Shown piece after piece: positions 14,601 through 29,600 of a stretch of DNA of 64,000 bases. The notes beneath the pieces are model-generated. The model worked only from the letters and a program-made list of their open reading frames with translations. It did not search any database and was not told where the DNA came from. The DNA comes from Atrina japonica (taxonomy: Eukaryota; Mollusca; Bivalvia; Pterioida; Pinnidae), in contig BROG01000295.1 in the NCBI GenBank assembly GCA_030159075.1, positions 786,887-850,886 of the forward strand. Direction: 5' to 3'. Positions within the stretch are counted from its first letter, which is position 1, and each line of letters opens with the position of its first letter. A program made the translations under genes and the position numbers.

Positions 14601-17600
14601 TGAGTGAACAATCTTTGAAAGTATGGTAACGATATCTTAACTGTAGGAGAGGTTACATGGACTAAAATAGGTACCAATCCTGTGAACCAATGGCCAGGGG
14701 ACAAACAATAACCATCTGGACATTTGTTGCAGACAGGGGCATAGATAGATTATCTGTGACAGGAGGTCCTACACTATCTAAAACATAGAGTAATCTAAGT
14801 TTATAATGCTCATCTCAACCAGATGTGGGAATACAATTATAATGCTCATCTCAACCAGATGTGGGAATACAATTATTTTCTAGTTCACAATGATAACATT
14901 TGGCAAACAATGGTATCATATTTTACCAACTATGAGCTGTTGCATCACCCAGAAAAGTTTAGAAGTTGTCATCTGATTAAGCACCACAGAAAGTGGGTTT
15001 AAATATGGACTCAATATACACTTAACCCTAAAAAGAAAGAACAAAGTGTTCCACTTTTAACAGTATGTATGTATTACCCAAGCATCAATAAGGAGTCTGA
15101 TGGGAAATCTTTGAAATAAAACACAACAAAACAACTACACCCATCAGCGGCTTTACTGTAACAACTCACTGATCGTCAAGCAAACAAGGGACAAAACTAC
15201 AATGTATGAGTCATGCACAAAATAAACAGCCATCAGAAAAACACTAAGTAAGAATCATCAGCTTAAAAAAAATCTTGCAATAGGTTTGAGTTGATTTTTT
15301 GTATTAAGCTGACATCTTTGGGTTAATTTTCTTTTCTTTGTGGAACATGAGCTCCAGAAGCATGCTATATGGAGAAACTCTTACCCTCATAATTAGCGGG
15401 ACTTGAGCGGTTTGAACCCATGGGTGAAGCACTGTTATCTACGTATGCTTCAACATAATTATTATTTACATTATTTATCCCATTGTTAACTGGATGTGGA
15501 ATTTGCCTGGGTCGTATGCCTGTTGAGAATATTCAATGACAAAGAGAAATGACTCATCAACAAGCACAAAATATTTATCTTAATTTCTATCTTAATATTA
15601 ACTTAACTATTCATTCATTTGACAATTTTTATTAGTTGCCAAACCGAGTATTAATTAGATGTAAGAGACAAAACATCCCGATTTTCTTTATCCTAGTATG
15701 TTATGGCATAACACAATTTTACACAGAATGATAATTGATCTGTTCAATGTTAGACAAAAACACTTCATTAAACTCAAATCAGTAAGTTGTCTGAAAATAG
15801 AATCTTACCTAAAGATAGATTAGAATCTTATCTAAACATAGATTAAAATCTTATCTAAAAACAGATTTAAGTTCTCTAATACTAGGTAAAAAAAGGAGAC
15901 AATAATACCTCTCCTAGGTGATGAATGAGATAAACTCTGTCGTAAACCTGAAAGAAAAGATGAGTGTGTTAACATTTGTTCAGTTTCTTTATTACAAACC
16001 TGTAGGGTACTAGATCTAGATTCTATATTTAGAGAAAATTTTGTATCCATTAATAGATGGATTGCATTGTGTTGAAACCAGTACAAAAGCAAGGGAACTG
16101 TATAATTTCAAAAAGCAGAGATAAGTAGAAGTATGTGTATTTTATTCAATGATTATTCAAAGTAGATTGAATTTCATTTTGACTAAAATATTCGACTCTT
16201 GTAAAAGTTGAATTCTCACATTGGACTATATTTAGTCGCAACTGGAAAACTGCCTCTTCATTGATAACAGAATAGTCTAAGCAAACCCATAGCAGTATTA
16301 AAACATAACACCCAATAACAGTTTGCTTGAATACTCCTTTTACAAAATTTCACTAAATTTGATGTTTTTCTAGATCATAAAACATCGTCTTTCTGAAATA
16401 ATACTATTCATTGCATTTTTTAAAAACCCCGACATGTTTGTGATGTACAAAGGTGAGAAAAAAAACTTACTCTCTTCCTGTTGTTTTGCTAAATTTTCTA
16501 TATCTGATACTTCTGGATGTTTTTCTGATTCTTGTTTAGGTACCTCCTCAGACTGTGACAGTTCTTTGTTTTTCTTTGGGCGAGTGAATGTACCAGTATC
16601 TATTTTACTTGAATTAGCACCTGTATCAAAATGAATGTAGAAATTAAGTTTTCATCCTACTCATGTATAACATATCTCTTATCACAGAAAATTAAAAATT
16701 CTCACCAAATATAAATGAGAGATAAATAAAGTGTAGACAAAGATTACAATACTGACCTCACACCTCCATAGTTAAAACCACTAACCCCCTCCAGCCCATT
16801 AACTTAACCTCAACTAAATTTCTTATCCAGAGCATTGAAAAAAGACTATGGCCAAGAAAAAGGTCATTTATAAAAAAAAAATACAAAAATATGCATCATC
16901 TGAAGCATGGGATATTTTAAGAATCATCATCGCACATGTTTACTTCAAGTTTTGCTGATGAGCTGTAGAAATTGGTAAACTTGACCTCAACTTATCTTAT
17001 TCTCTATAGCATTGAAAATAATAATTTAAGTCCAAAACAAAGTCATCTGAAGCACAGTACTGGTCAGGGACAAGCAGCCGGTTAGGACCAGTAGCCAGCT
17101 ACATGTATGGCATGAGCTATACAGAATATGATTTTTTTTTAGATTTTTTAAAGAAAATTCTCCAGATGATGGACATTTTTCTCAAACAAAAGAAAAAACA
17201 AGCTAATTCGTAAAATATATATCCCCCACTTTCCCCCTTTTGTAAAGGGGTAATCATACTGTAGGTAAACTATTTTGATGTTAGGTTGAAACATGTAATT
17301 TTCATGCTGTTGACACAAGATGTATTGCTTGGAAATGGAACAAAAACTAAAGCCTTATACACAGGTTAGATGTGTTATTGAACATGTATTACGGAATAAA
17401 GTGAACTGGTTGAAATAAGCATAGACTGAATATTATAAACTTGTAATGATGCTAAGCAGATCCTTGGTAACACGACATTTTTTGTTAATCAAGGGGCCCA
17501 TAACTCCGCCAAATTGTTGCCAAGTTTGAAAAAAATCAGATAATATTTGTTGCCGTGATTGCACGGAAACAAAGCGTGACAGACGGATAAACCCAAATTA

Positions 17601-20600
17601 ATATACCCTGTTTCGACCAAAGAGGGCAATAAAAAAATATTGTTTTGGTACATATATGTACTAAAGACGAAATAACATCAAAGCTGGTTACTGGTCCCCA
17701 CCATTAAGTGTTTAGAATCATAAGACATATATGGTATGGCAAGTTTTGAGATGAATGAGCAATAGAAGCAGGTAAGCCTTAATCAGTCATCTTAACCAGA
17801 AACAGACAAGATAGCATAAGCTCAACCGACCTGCCACCTCCATTGAGGTGCTCCTTAAACAATGAACTGGTGACCTCTGAGAAATCCAGAAATAACACAC
17901 TCTGAAATACTATATGTGAAATGCACATTCTCTATATGAAAATGGGTCTACAGTTGTTTAAATATAAACAAGTACTATACACTAATGCACATTTCTGTGT
18001 TACATTAAATAACAAGTACAGGATGAATTGTAAACAATGGCAAAAATAAAATCAATCCTTTTTTTTCATTAATGCCAACAGATGCAAGAGAAGGTTATTC
18101 AATCTTAATCTACTATCTGGGCTTGGGTCAATATGGATCATTGTACAGTGTATATTGTAACATATAGGTCTTAAGGGATTGTCTTTTCTAATGTTCACTG
18201 GTAACTGGTGCTGCTTAGTTTCAAACTTGACTAATCTTGGACCTGTGGACTGTTTATTGATATGATGAACATTCAATCCCCAGAGAATAATTTGCAAAAG
18301 AAAACCATACATCGTTTCACAAATGTCATCAACAAACCATTTTCTTCAATACACATTATGTCTTGTGATAAATCATGACAAAAATACCCAAATAGAGATA
18401 TCACAACAAACCCAAACCTAAATGTGCATATAATGTTATTTTACTTACCCATTGTTGAGATGAGAGATTTTCTAGCAGCAGGTTTCTTATTATATGCAGG
18501 TGTGCTTTCTGCTGACTGGCTCATCCTGGAATATGACCTAGGTGTATTTGCAGAGTAACTACCAAATGTTGGAGTACTGCTACTCCTTGACACTGGAAAA
18601 GAAAATAAAGTGTGATTATTAACATTTTTATATATTCTCTTCATTCATGGAAATTTCATAACATGCTAACACAGAACTTGGTCCTATATGTGTAGCTATT
18701 TTATTCCTGTAGTTACACAGAACTTGGTCCTATATGTGTAGCTATTTTATTCCTGTAGTTACACAGAACTTGGTCCTATATGTGTAGCTATTTTATTCCT
18801 GTAGTTACACAGAACTTGGTCCTATATGTGTAGCTATTTTATTCCTGAAGTTACACAGAATTTGGTCCTATATGTGTAGCTATTTTATTCCTGTAGTTAC
18901 AATATATATTGTACATGTACATGTAGCATATCCAGAGTATCCAGAGTTAAGCAAATACAATAGGATAAAGTTACACAATATGTCTGGAAAATTTTGCTCA
19001 GTTATTTTTGCGTTTTTGCAACTGGACACATACTCTAAACATGCTAAATTCATCCTTAATTATCACAGTATGGGATGTACATTTATGTTATCACAGTAAC
19101 ATGTATGGGATGTACATGTATGCTATCACAGTAACATGTATGTGATGTACATGTACGCTATCACAGTAACATGTATGGGATGTACATGTACGTTATCACA
19201 GTAACATGTATGGGATGTACATTTATGTTATCACAGTAACATGTATGGGATGTACATGTTTGCTATCACAGTAACATGTATGGGATGTACATGTATGTTA
19301 TCACAGTAACATGTATGTGATGTACATGTATGTTATCACAGTAACATGTATGGGATGTACATGTATGCTATCACAGTAACATGTATGGGATGTACATGTA
19401 TGCTATCACAGTAACATGTATGGGATGTACATGTATGTTATCACAGTAACATGTATGGGATGTACATGTATGCTATCACAGTAACATGTATGGGATGTAC
19501 ATGTATGCTATCACAGTAACATGTATGGGATGTACATGTATGTTATCACAGTAACATGTATGGCATGTACATGTATGCTATCACAGTAACATGTATGGCA
19601 TGTACATGTATGCTATCACAGTAACATGTATGGGATGTACATGTATGCTATCACAGTAACATGTATGGGATGTACATGTATGTTATCACAGTAACATGTA
19701 TGGGATGTACATGTATGTTATCACAGTAACATGTATGGGATGTACATGTATGTATGCTATCACAGTAACATGTATGGATGTACATGTATGTTATCACAGT
19801 AACATGTATGGGATGTACATGTATGCTATCACAGTAACATGTATGTGATGTACATGTATGCTATCACAGTAACATGTATGGGATGTACATGTATGCTATC
19901 ACAGTAACATGTATGGGATGTACATGTATGTTATCACAGTAACATGTATGGGATGTACATGTATGTTATCACAGTAACATGTATGGGATGTACATATATG
20001 CTATCACAGTAACATGTATGGGATGTACATGTATGTTATCACAGTAACATGTATGGGATGTACATGTTTGCTATCACAGTAACATGTATGGGATGTACAT
20101 GTTTGCTATCACATAACATGTATGGGATGTACATATATGTTGATTTCCTTGCTTCCATTGCTTAGCTACAAATTTTTGACTACTGGTAGAATGATGTACA
20201 TGTAAAAAAATGACTAAAATTTTCATAAGGAAGTCTGTCTGTAATTGGTGGCTGTTAGTTCCAGAAAAAAAAAATCACTGGTAGTTGTACAGATATAAGG
20301 GAAAAGTTGACATTATGAAAATTACTGACATATTCTGTTGGTTGTCAGTTCTATTGAAAGGGCTGATATTTACATTTACAGTAAAACTTTTTAATAATGC
20401 CCCTTGTTTCACTTGCCATCTCGCTAAACGTCACAGTTTTTGAAAGTTCACTATTCCAATTTTCCTTAAAAATTCATTTAAGGTTTCCCTCAACCTAATG
20501 GCAAACCCCTTTATAATGCCAAATTTGGACTGAACAAAGGGTGGCAGTATAACAAGGTTTTACTGTATTATACATTTTTGTATGTGTATACATGTGTTGG

Positions 20601-23600
20601 TTTACAAGAATTTGGTTATAACTAGGCCTGTACAAGTATGAATACATGTAAATGCTTTGTATAAAGTCTTTTGGTTTCCCTACATCAATAAGCATGCAGT
20701 GTGTGTACATATGTACAGGTGTGGGTAAATATGTACAGTAGGTAAAATTGTATACTAAATCTTAATCCCATATTGTACATCTACATGTAATTAATTACAG
20801 TCAACAGAATCACTGAGTATGAAATGTTGTAATCTGTAAATATATAGTGGGGCTATGAATATAAAAATAACCACAAGGTCACAATCACTTGAATAAGGAA
20901 ATGCAATATAATGGACACCAGTGACAAACACAAACAACCAAATACATACTGCGTGCAGCCTCATCTAGTTTGTGAATTAACGATCTTCGGGCAGATTCAA
21001 GCTCTGGACTGGGATGATCAAACTCTTGTCGAACCCATTTATATGGACTGACTCGATTTTGTAATGGAGTTGGAGGTTTAGGAGAAGAGTACAACCTGAA
21101 AAAACAAAATTAACAGATCATATTTAATATTAAATACACATGTAAAAATATATGTCTGTATAATCTGTTTTTCATTTATCATTACATGTATTTTTTATTT
21201 CTGAGTGAGGCTTGTTGGTCTGTGTATCTTCTACAAATTACACAACTGGATCTACAATATTTGACCTTTGAACAGTCAAACATAAATACATGGTAAACAG
21301 CTTCATGTACAAGTACTGTATGTGAAACCGATTCATAACTGATTATTTAATTGATCATCAATCATTTGTTTGCTTCTGATTTGATAAGCAATGGTCAATT
21401 ATCAGAGTTTTTCGATTGTTGAGCAACACTAGTCATAGAAGATCATCTGTCTTTTGAGACCACATCTGCAAACCACTTCATTAAATAATGTTTTAAATCA
21501 GTCTCTTTTAGCGACACCTGTCTCGTGGAACCACATTTTACAGGTCAGTCCAGAGCACAGGTCAAAACCTGTGACATTTCCTGTTTATAATACATGTACA
21601 TATTAAAAGCAATGATTCTTTTCAATGTACAATTATCCAACAACCAAATTGATCTTGACTTGAAGTACAATGTACAAGTATTTTCAGAACTGCTGACTTA
21701 TCAAAATATCAAGTATTATAGTTTTATTGGTTTACAGGTGTGAAATCTTCTGTACAAGGTTGGCAGATTTATCCCATTCAGTAATTCATAGAATATAGGT
21801 TGTACTTTAATTGATTTGTACACACTTGAGTTGAGATCATTTATAAAGTCATTATAGGTAAGAGGTTTATTGTGATATGAGTCAACATCACAATACACTT
21901 TTATAGACTTTCTCTAAGTTAAATTATATCCTATATATACGTCAGACAGCTCAGTAATTTATACAGGTAAATATGTTTGTAGTTTACCTGTACAATGTGA
22001 GATCAAATCACTAAGGTCACATTATTAAAGATGTGCAAGTACAAATGATGTTAATGCTTATGTACTGGTACATGTACTCTATATATAACTTATACATTCA
22101 AGATTGTACATACATATACATGTATACCGATATATGATGTTATGTAAACATTGACAAATGATTGAAATGTACAATAATAAATCTAATGAAAATCTATTGA
22201 AAAGAGAGCTGTTTGTAAAACATTTATGTCCCCCCACTCCCCCAGAAATGAAAACTGTGAAATATTGGAAATTTTCAAAGTTCAAGGGGCATAATTCTGT
22301 CAAAAACCGTTTGATGGTAACCAAATAAGAACTTGACATCTATAGTCATCATATTTAAGTCCATTTGTCTTGAGATACACTTGTAACAGTGACTAATACT
22401 ATTTATAGGTACATGTACATTAGATCATAGATGTAATAACATGACTGATGTACAAACCAACATAGACCAAAAATGTACTCTTTTAATACACATACATGTA
22501 CATATAGACATATACATCTAGTAATTACCTACAAATCCACATACATGTAGACCATACATGTAGACCATACACATACATGTACATATAGACATGTACATCT
22601 TACCTACAAATCCACATACATTTATGTACATGTAGACCATACATGTACTCTTCTAGTACACATACGGTACATATAGACATGTACATCTAGTAATCCACAA
22701 ATCCAAATACATGTAGACCATACATGTACTCTTTTAATACACATACATGTACATATAGACATGTACATCTAGTAATTACCTACAAATCCACATAGACCAT
22801 ACATGTACTCTTTTAATACACATACATGTACATATAGACATGTACATCTAGTAATTACCTACAAATCCACATACATGTAGACCATACATGTACGGTACTC
22901 TTTTAATACACATACATTTACATGTGATGTACATACAGATATGTACATTTAGTAATTACATAGTTCCCTACCAGGAAAGAGGCGGGCATTATAGAATTTA
23001 TCTGTGTAAATCCATTGGTCTGTATACTAAGGTTTTCTTTAAAGTTTTGTAACTGCTCATCACTGACTATACTTAATTATAATATGGTTTCACAAGTAGG
23101 GGACATTTATTATAATTATTTCATCAATATACTCTCACAATGCTTAAGGATGTACATGTATAATATTTCATCAATACATTATGTACTTTCAAAATGTTTC
23201 ACAGGCGGGGGACATGTATTATTTTATCATTAATTCATGTACAGTACGTATACTCTCAGAATGCTAGTTACAAACTAAATGCAATTTTATTTACATGTAT
23301 CCACTTTAGGTCTAAAGTCTGTCAAAGTAAAGAAAATAAGATACATGTACATGTAATGTATATATGTTAAACAAAAATCACTGCCTTAAACCCACAACTG
23401 TTGTATACTGTAAATAAAGATACACGTAGTTATATTACCAGCTGATAAAACTAAAACAAAAAGTAAATATGCCGATTTGATTACTTTCCCGAAGACGTCA
23501 GTCAGTTTTATACAAATGTGTATATAATTAGCAAACATGCTGCTATAACCTGTCGAGCTGATCTATTACATATCTGTTCATCAGTTCCTTTTGACTTTTT

Positions 23601-26600
23601 TGTTAGATCTCATCAGATCTGTGTACAAAACATAAGTTTTGGTGAAAAACCTGCGTCATTGGAGATGTTCCTCCTGTTACATATTTATCTTCACTAAAAT
23701 ACATGTATTTGATACACCTATCAAAATGAACATTCTACATATAGGTACACACAGTCAATATATGTATTAGTTTGATACACCTATCAAAATGAACATTCTA
23801 CAGGTATACACAGTCAATACATGTATTAGTTTGATACACCTATAAAAATGAACATTTTACAGGTACACACAGTCAATACATGCATTAGTTTGATACACCT
23901 ATAAAAATGAACATTCTACATGTAAACACAGTCCTGAATATTACAATGTAACAACAATGTAACCTTACCGAAGGTGTCATGTTTATATAAAACTGTACAA
24001 TGTGAATTATATTCATCACAAATGTTTATTGGTTTATGTACATATAATGTCATTTTGAGACTTTGTTGAACATGTGCTACAATGAACATGTATGTGCCCT
24101 GTAGATTACATGTATATTCATCACAATTGTTTTATGGTTTATGTACATATAGTGTAATTTTGAGACTTTGTTGAACATGTACATGTACCTTAGAGTATAA
24201 AATAAATACCTGTTAAATGTGCATCTCGTGTACCCTAAATGTCATTTATTGGGATAAACAGTATACTTTTATAAGGTGGGGGAGGGGTACATCTACTGTA
24301 AATATAAACATCAGCATTGTATAAAGTCCCTTCAGCTTGTACTCTATGATAGTCTACCTTTGTAGGTGAGGGGTACATCTGTACATCTGAAATTATACAT
24401 ACATGTATAAAGTTCCTTTAGCTTGTCTATAATAGTCTACCTTTGTAGGTGAGGGGTACATCTAAAATTATACATACATGTATAAAGTCCCTTCAGCTTG
24501 TCTATAATAGTCTACCTTTGTAAGTGAGGGGTACATCTAAAATTATACATACATGTATAAAGTCCCTTCAGCTTGTCTATAATAGTCTACCTTTGTAGGT
24601 GAGGGGTACATCTAAAATTATACATATATGTATAAAGTCCCTTCAGCTTGTCTAAAATAGTCTACCTTTGTAAGTGAGGGGTACATCTAAAATTATACAT
24701 ACATGTATAAAGTCCCTTCAGCTTGTCTATAATAGTCTACCTTTGTAGGTGAGGGGTACATCTAAAATTATACATACAAGTATAAAGTCCCTTTATACAT
24801 GTACAATGTAGTCTATAATAGCCTACCTTTGCAGGGTGGGTAAAACATAAAAATTTATTCATCAACGTTGTTTGAAGTCCCTTCAGCTTGTGTATATACA
24901 ATGCTCTCTTATATCTAAGGATGTACTTTGTATAAACTATCAACATGTACATGTATGTAACAAAAATTAATAAGATTTTGAAACATTTATAGATAGTTCA
25001 TAACATGAAAACTGTTTGGAAAGGTCGTGAAGAAACTGTAGTGACATGTAATACACTTTGTATTTTTTTCTGCGACATTTCATTAATGAAGATCAATTCA
25101 ATTGTACACTATAGATGTACAAAATGTAAGTACATGTATATGTATTACAACTGAGCCATAAATGTTGACCACTGCATGTACAAATTAACAACTGAGCCAC
25201 AAATGTTGACCACTGTATGTACATGTTTATCAACTAAGCCACAAATCTAACAACTGAGCCACAAATGTTGAGCAATGTACAAAAAATGTATGTACATGTT
25301 TAACAACTGAGCCACAAATGTTGACCACTGTATGTACGTCTAACAACCAAGTCACAAATGTTGACCACTGTATGTACATGTTTAACAACTGAGCCACAAA
25401 CATTAACCATTGTATGTACATGTCTAACAACCAAGTCATAAATGTTGACCACTGTATGTACATGTACATATTAACAACTGAGCCACAAATGTTGACCACT
25501 GTATGTACATGTCTAACAACTGAGCCACAAATGTTGACCACTGTATGAATATGTCTAACAACTGAGTCACAGATGTTGACCACTGTATGAACATGTCTAA
25601 AAACTGAGTCACAAATGTTGACCACTGTATGTATATGTGTAACAACTGAGCCACAAATGTTGACCACTGTATGTATATGTCTAACAACTGAGTCACAAAT
25701 GTTGACCATTGTATGTACGTGTCTAACCACTGAGTCACAAATGTTGACCACTGTATGAATATGTCTAACAACCGAGTAACAAATGTTGACCACTGTATGA
25801 ATATGTCTAACAACTGAGCCACAAATGTTGACAACTGTATGTATACATGTATGTCTAACAACTGAGCCACAAATGTTGACCACTGTATGTATACATGTAT
25901 GTCTAACAACTGAGCCACAAATGTTGACCATTGTATGTATATGTGTAACAACTGAGCCACAAATGTTGACCACTGTATGTACATATATTTAATAACTGAG
26001 CCACAAATGCAATTTTGACTGTGGCGCTATTATTCATTCAATGAAACATCTTATACCAACAGTACTTTATAGAAGTAGTATAAAATAAAGGCCAGGATGT
26101 AACATGACACTATCAAAGAGGTGCAATTCACAATAAATATTGTATATCAGCAGTCGTATGTCTGTGTGGGGTTAATTACATAAAAGACCAGATGTCAACT
26201 GACATGTACTTGTTTAAGATGCGCAAGCAATAGACTCGCAATACTGATTGACTTAATGAAGTTATCAGCATTTTTTAAAAGTCTTGACTTCGGATACTTT
26301 TATGACCTCTTGTAACTCTAAGAATAAGATATATTTCCAATTCATCTACTATTGGTTCTGATCACTTGTATTTGCAGCTACCCCAGAGTGACATACATAT
26401 TTTCTCTGTGAATCTAATTTATAAAATCGGAAACCAAAAATATAGTATACATGTTTTACTAAGATAAACAATTTATAAAATGTTTGTGTAAATTTGTTTG
26501 ATATGGTTTTCTCATTTTATGAAAGCTGAAGGGAATAAAGTTAATAATAAAATCTAGCAAATATAAAATCATGCAGAGTTACATGAGAGTTACCTCCTGT

Positions 26601-29600
26601 TATTTATTTACTTCATAAGTATATAAATATTTGTCAAAACATAATAATTTTACAAAAACAATATCAATTTTAGTAAAATGAAATCAATTACCTTTATACA
26701 CCTGTTTTCTTTCACATACCCTTGTGCATTCTTGAAATTTACATTAGAAATATATTCAAAAGGTTCTAGGAAAGTTATCATTTTAAAACACCCACATGCA
26801 TTCAGATCTGTCTCTGTACCTTGCACATTACACTGCCTCTACAATCAATCATCTCACGGCAGTTGTGAGGTCAGATTGAGCCTTTGAAGTGATACTAACT
26901 AGTCAAAATGGAATGGCAAGCCTGTTTAGCATAGGCCTACTATGAAATGCCTGTTTAGTTTTGAAAGATTGTTATTCCATACATCATGTAGAATACTGTA
27001 AATAAAATACCCAGAAAAATCAACTTTATCAAGTGTAGTAGCCTCACAGATATAATTTGTATTTTGAAACATTAAACACATCTTTATATATTTTTTTATT
27101 TTACTTTTACAATGTTCTAGTGCATACATGTACAAATAATCATGAAATGATACACAAAATAGAACATGGAGCATGAGACACTGTTGCGATACTATATACA
27201 ACGCGACTTAATTGTTCATCCGTGTTACCATGGTGCTATCTGAAATTCCTGAATAGAACAATGACATATGTTAATATTAATATTTTGATACATGTACTTC
27301 AGACCAGAAATATAGTTTATATACATTGCACATCGAGATCAGGTGTTGTATTTTTGAGTACTTATATATTACATGTATTTTGGGTTTATAAAAATCAAAG
27401 TAACAGGTTTTGAAATGAAAAATAATTTACTGGTCAACCTGACCAAAGAATTACTAAATTTCACTGGTCGTAGCAAAATTTTACTGGTCCTTATATAAAT
27501 ATCACTGAAAAATAAAAACAAGGGTGAGTAAAATTTCAGAACTACTGGCCCAATTGATAAAGTGGTGGCCCAAATATTTTGGACAAATATCATTGTAAAA
27601 AGTAAAGAAAAACACAAACGATAACAGTTTAAAAATGTTGAAGGCAAATAAATATAAATTATATCTACTTTGCTTGACTGAAATGCGTTTTAATTAGCAG
27701 GAATCCTGCCACTGCTAGCTGCATTGAAGTCTATTCTATCCATTTACAAGCTCTTTTGAGTAAACACATCTTTAATTTTCTGGGGAATGAACGACTTTTA
27801 TTTTTAAACCTCACAATGAGTATGTGATACTTGCCGTCAGCCATGACAGGTCGATGTTTAATCACATGGTTCTCACATGATCAGACGTAATCATTTCTGT
27901 GCGTGGATAAGATATAACTTTAATATTAACACAAAAAGAGGATTATGTCTTGTCTAAATAAATGACAGCTGTGACATGAATTTAGCAGGATGGTGGGGCA
28001 CTCACTCAAACGTTTTATTTTGGGCCAGTAACTACTTGTCTTTGTCAGACTTTGATCAACTTCTGGTTGCCCAGACACCAAAGTGGTCACATCTGGCGAG
28101 CTGGCGACCGGTTTATTTCAGGCACTGATTATTTAAAATCATCTGGTTTTACCCAGCGTTTCCACAGAAATTAGCAGAAAACTTGATAGGCCACTAGGAC
28201 GCCATGTTTTACAATTATCTGAGTCAAAAATACATTTGAACAGATTGAATGGTACGTAAGTTCAAGCCTTTTACTGATCTGGAACTAAAATAAAAAATAA
28301 AATAACCTGCACACGCACAGAAGTAAGATCCGGTTTTGCTGACGCAAACACTGACTGGTCGTTTGGACCGATCATTTGACGAATTTCACCGGACTTTTGT
28401 CAAATTTATCGGTTTTGCAGGTAAGACGACAGATTTCAAAAACTCTGAAGTAACATCTTAATTCCAGTTTGCTCTATATGTGGATAGCTATTGATGTCAC
28501 AGTACTGAGGGTTTAGATAATAAATTTCAATTCAGGCTTTATTTCACATTATCAAATTCTTATTGTATCTAGGGATATCGCTGGAACAGAAGACAACCTC
28601 ATCTGAACCAGGGGGTAATATCTTAAATTGACATCTGGTTCCAGTAGCTCGCCATATTAATAATACTAATGCCTTTATCTCTCCGATTTCAAAGATCTAC
28701 ATGTATAAGAGATCTTGAAGGCTTTCACACTTTTGGTGTTGTTATGCTTGTCATTATTCATCAAATTGAAATTGTTTATCACTTAACTTTAGTTTATTTC
28801 ATCAGTTTAATTGCCAAACGATCCTTAAGACACTTTTAACTAGTTTTCTGATTGGATGTATTTCTTCAAATGAAGGTGGAGCTCGTAGATGTTTGTTTAT
28901 TGTTGTTTAACATCCCACACAAGAATATTTAACTCATATGGAGATGTCACCAAATGCCGGTGAAGGGCTTCAAATTTTGGCCTTGCTCGGCACTTACGGC
29001 CATTGAGCAGTGAGGGTTCTTTAACGTGCCGACACCTACTGTGACACGGGACCTCGGTTTTTACTGCCTCATCCGACAGACAGGAAACCAACCTACTGCT
29101 GGCTGGACTCGAACTCACAATCAAGAGTTGAGCGTGCTACCGACTGAGCCAGGCCAGCTCTTGTAGATGTCAATAGTTTGAAATTGATTTTTGGACATTA
29201 ACTTCTGGATTTTATGGCTCTTCTTGTTCTACATTGTTTATATTTTAGTTTCTGTTTAACTCTTTACCCCATGCAAGCGCCTCTCGACGCCTCTCCCATA
29301 TTTCCGCATAAGCGCCTCTCGACGTCCCTTATTTATTACCACAGAAGCGACTCTGGACGTCTTGTTTACATTTCCGTATAAGCGCCTGAGGACGACCGTC
29401 TATTTATGGCCGATATGAAAGCGAGTTGGAAGCCTCGATTTGAACAGGGGATTCCTATAATGAAGAAGTATAATTGGAGGATTGAAAAAGTCTCAAATAC
29501 GTCAGAAATTATGGGATATTCTTTGTTTTATGAATGAAATACCATGTGCTTCCAGTACGTAAACAACAATGGCGGCGACGCAATCGAATGAAGAAATCAT

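Noticed and set aside
25230..25984. Minus-strand open frames of 247 and 182 codons
   Set aside because: They follow the 42-48-bp tandem unit exactly, are open in two frames at once and sit in a SLAIN intron; products of the repeat, not genes.
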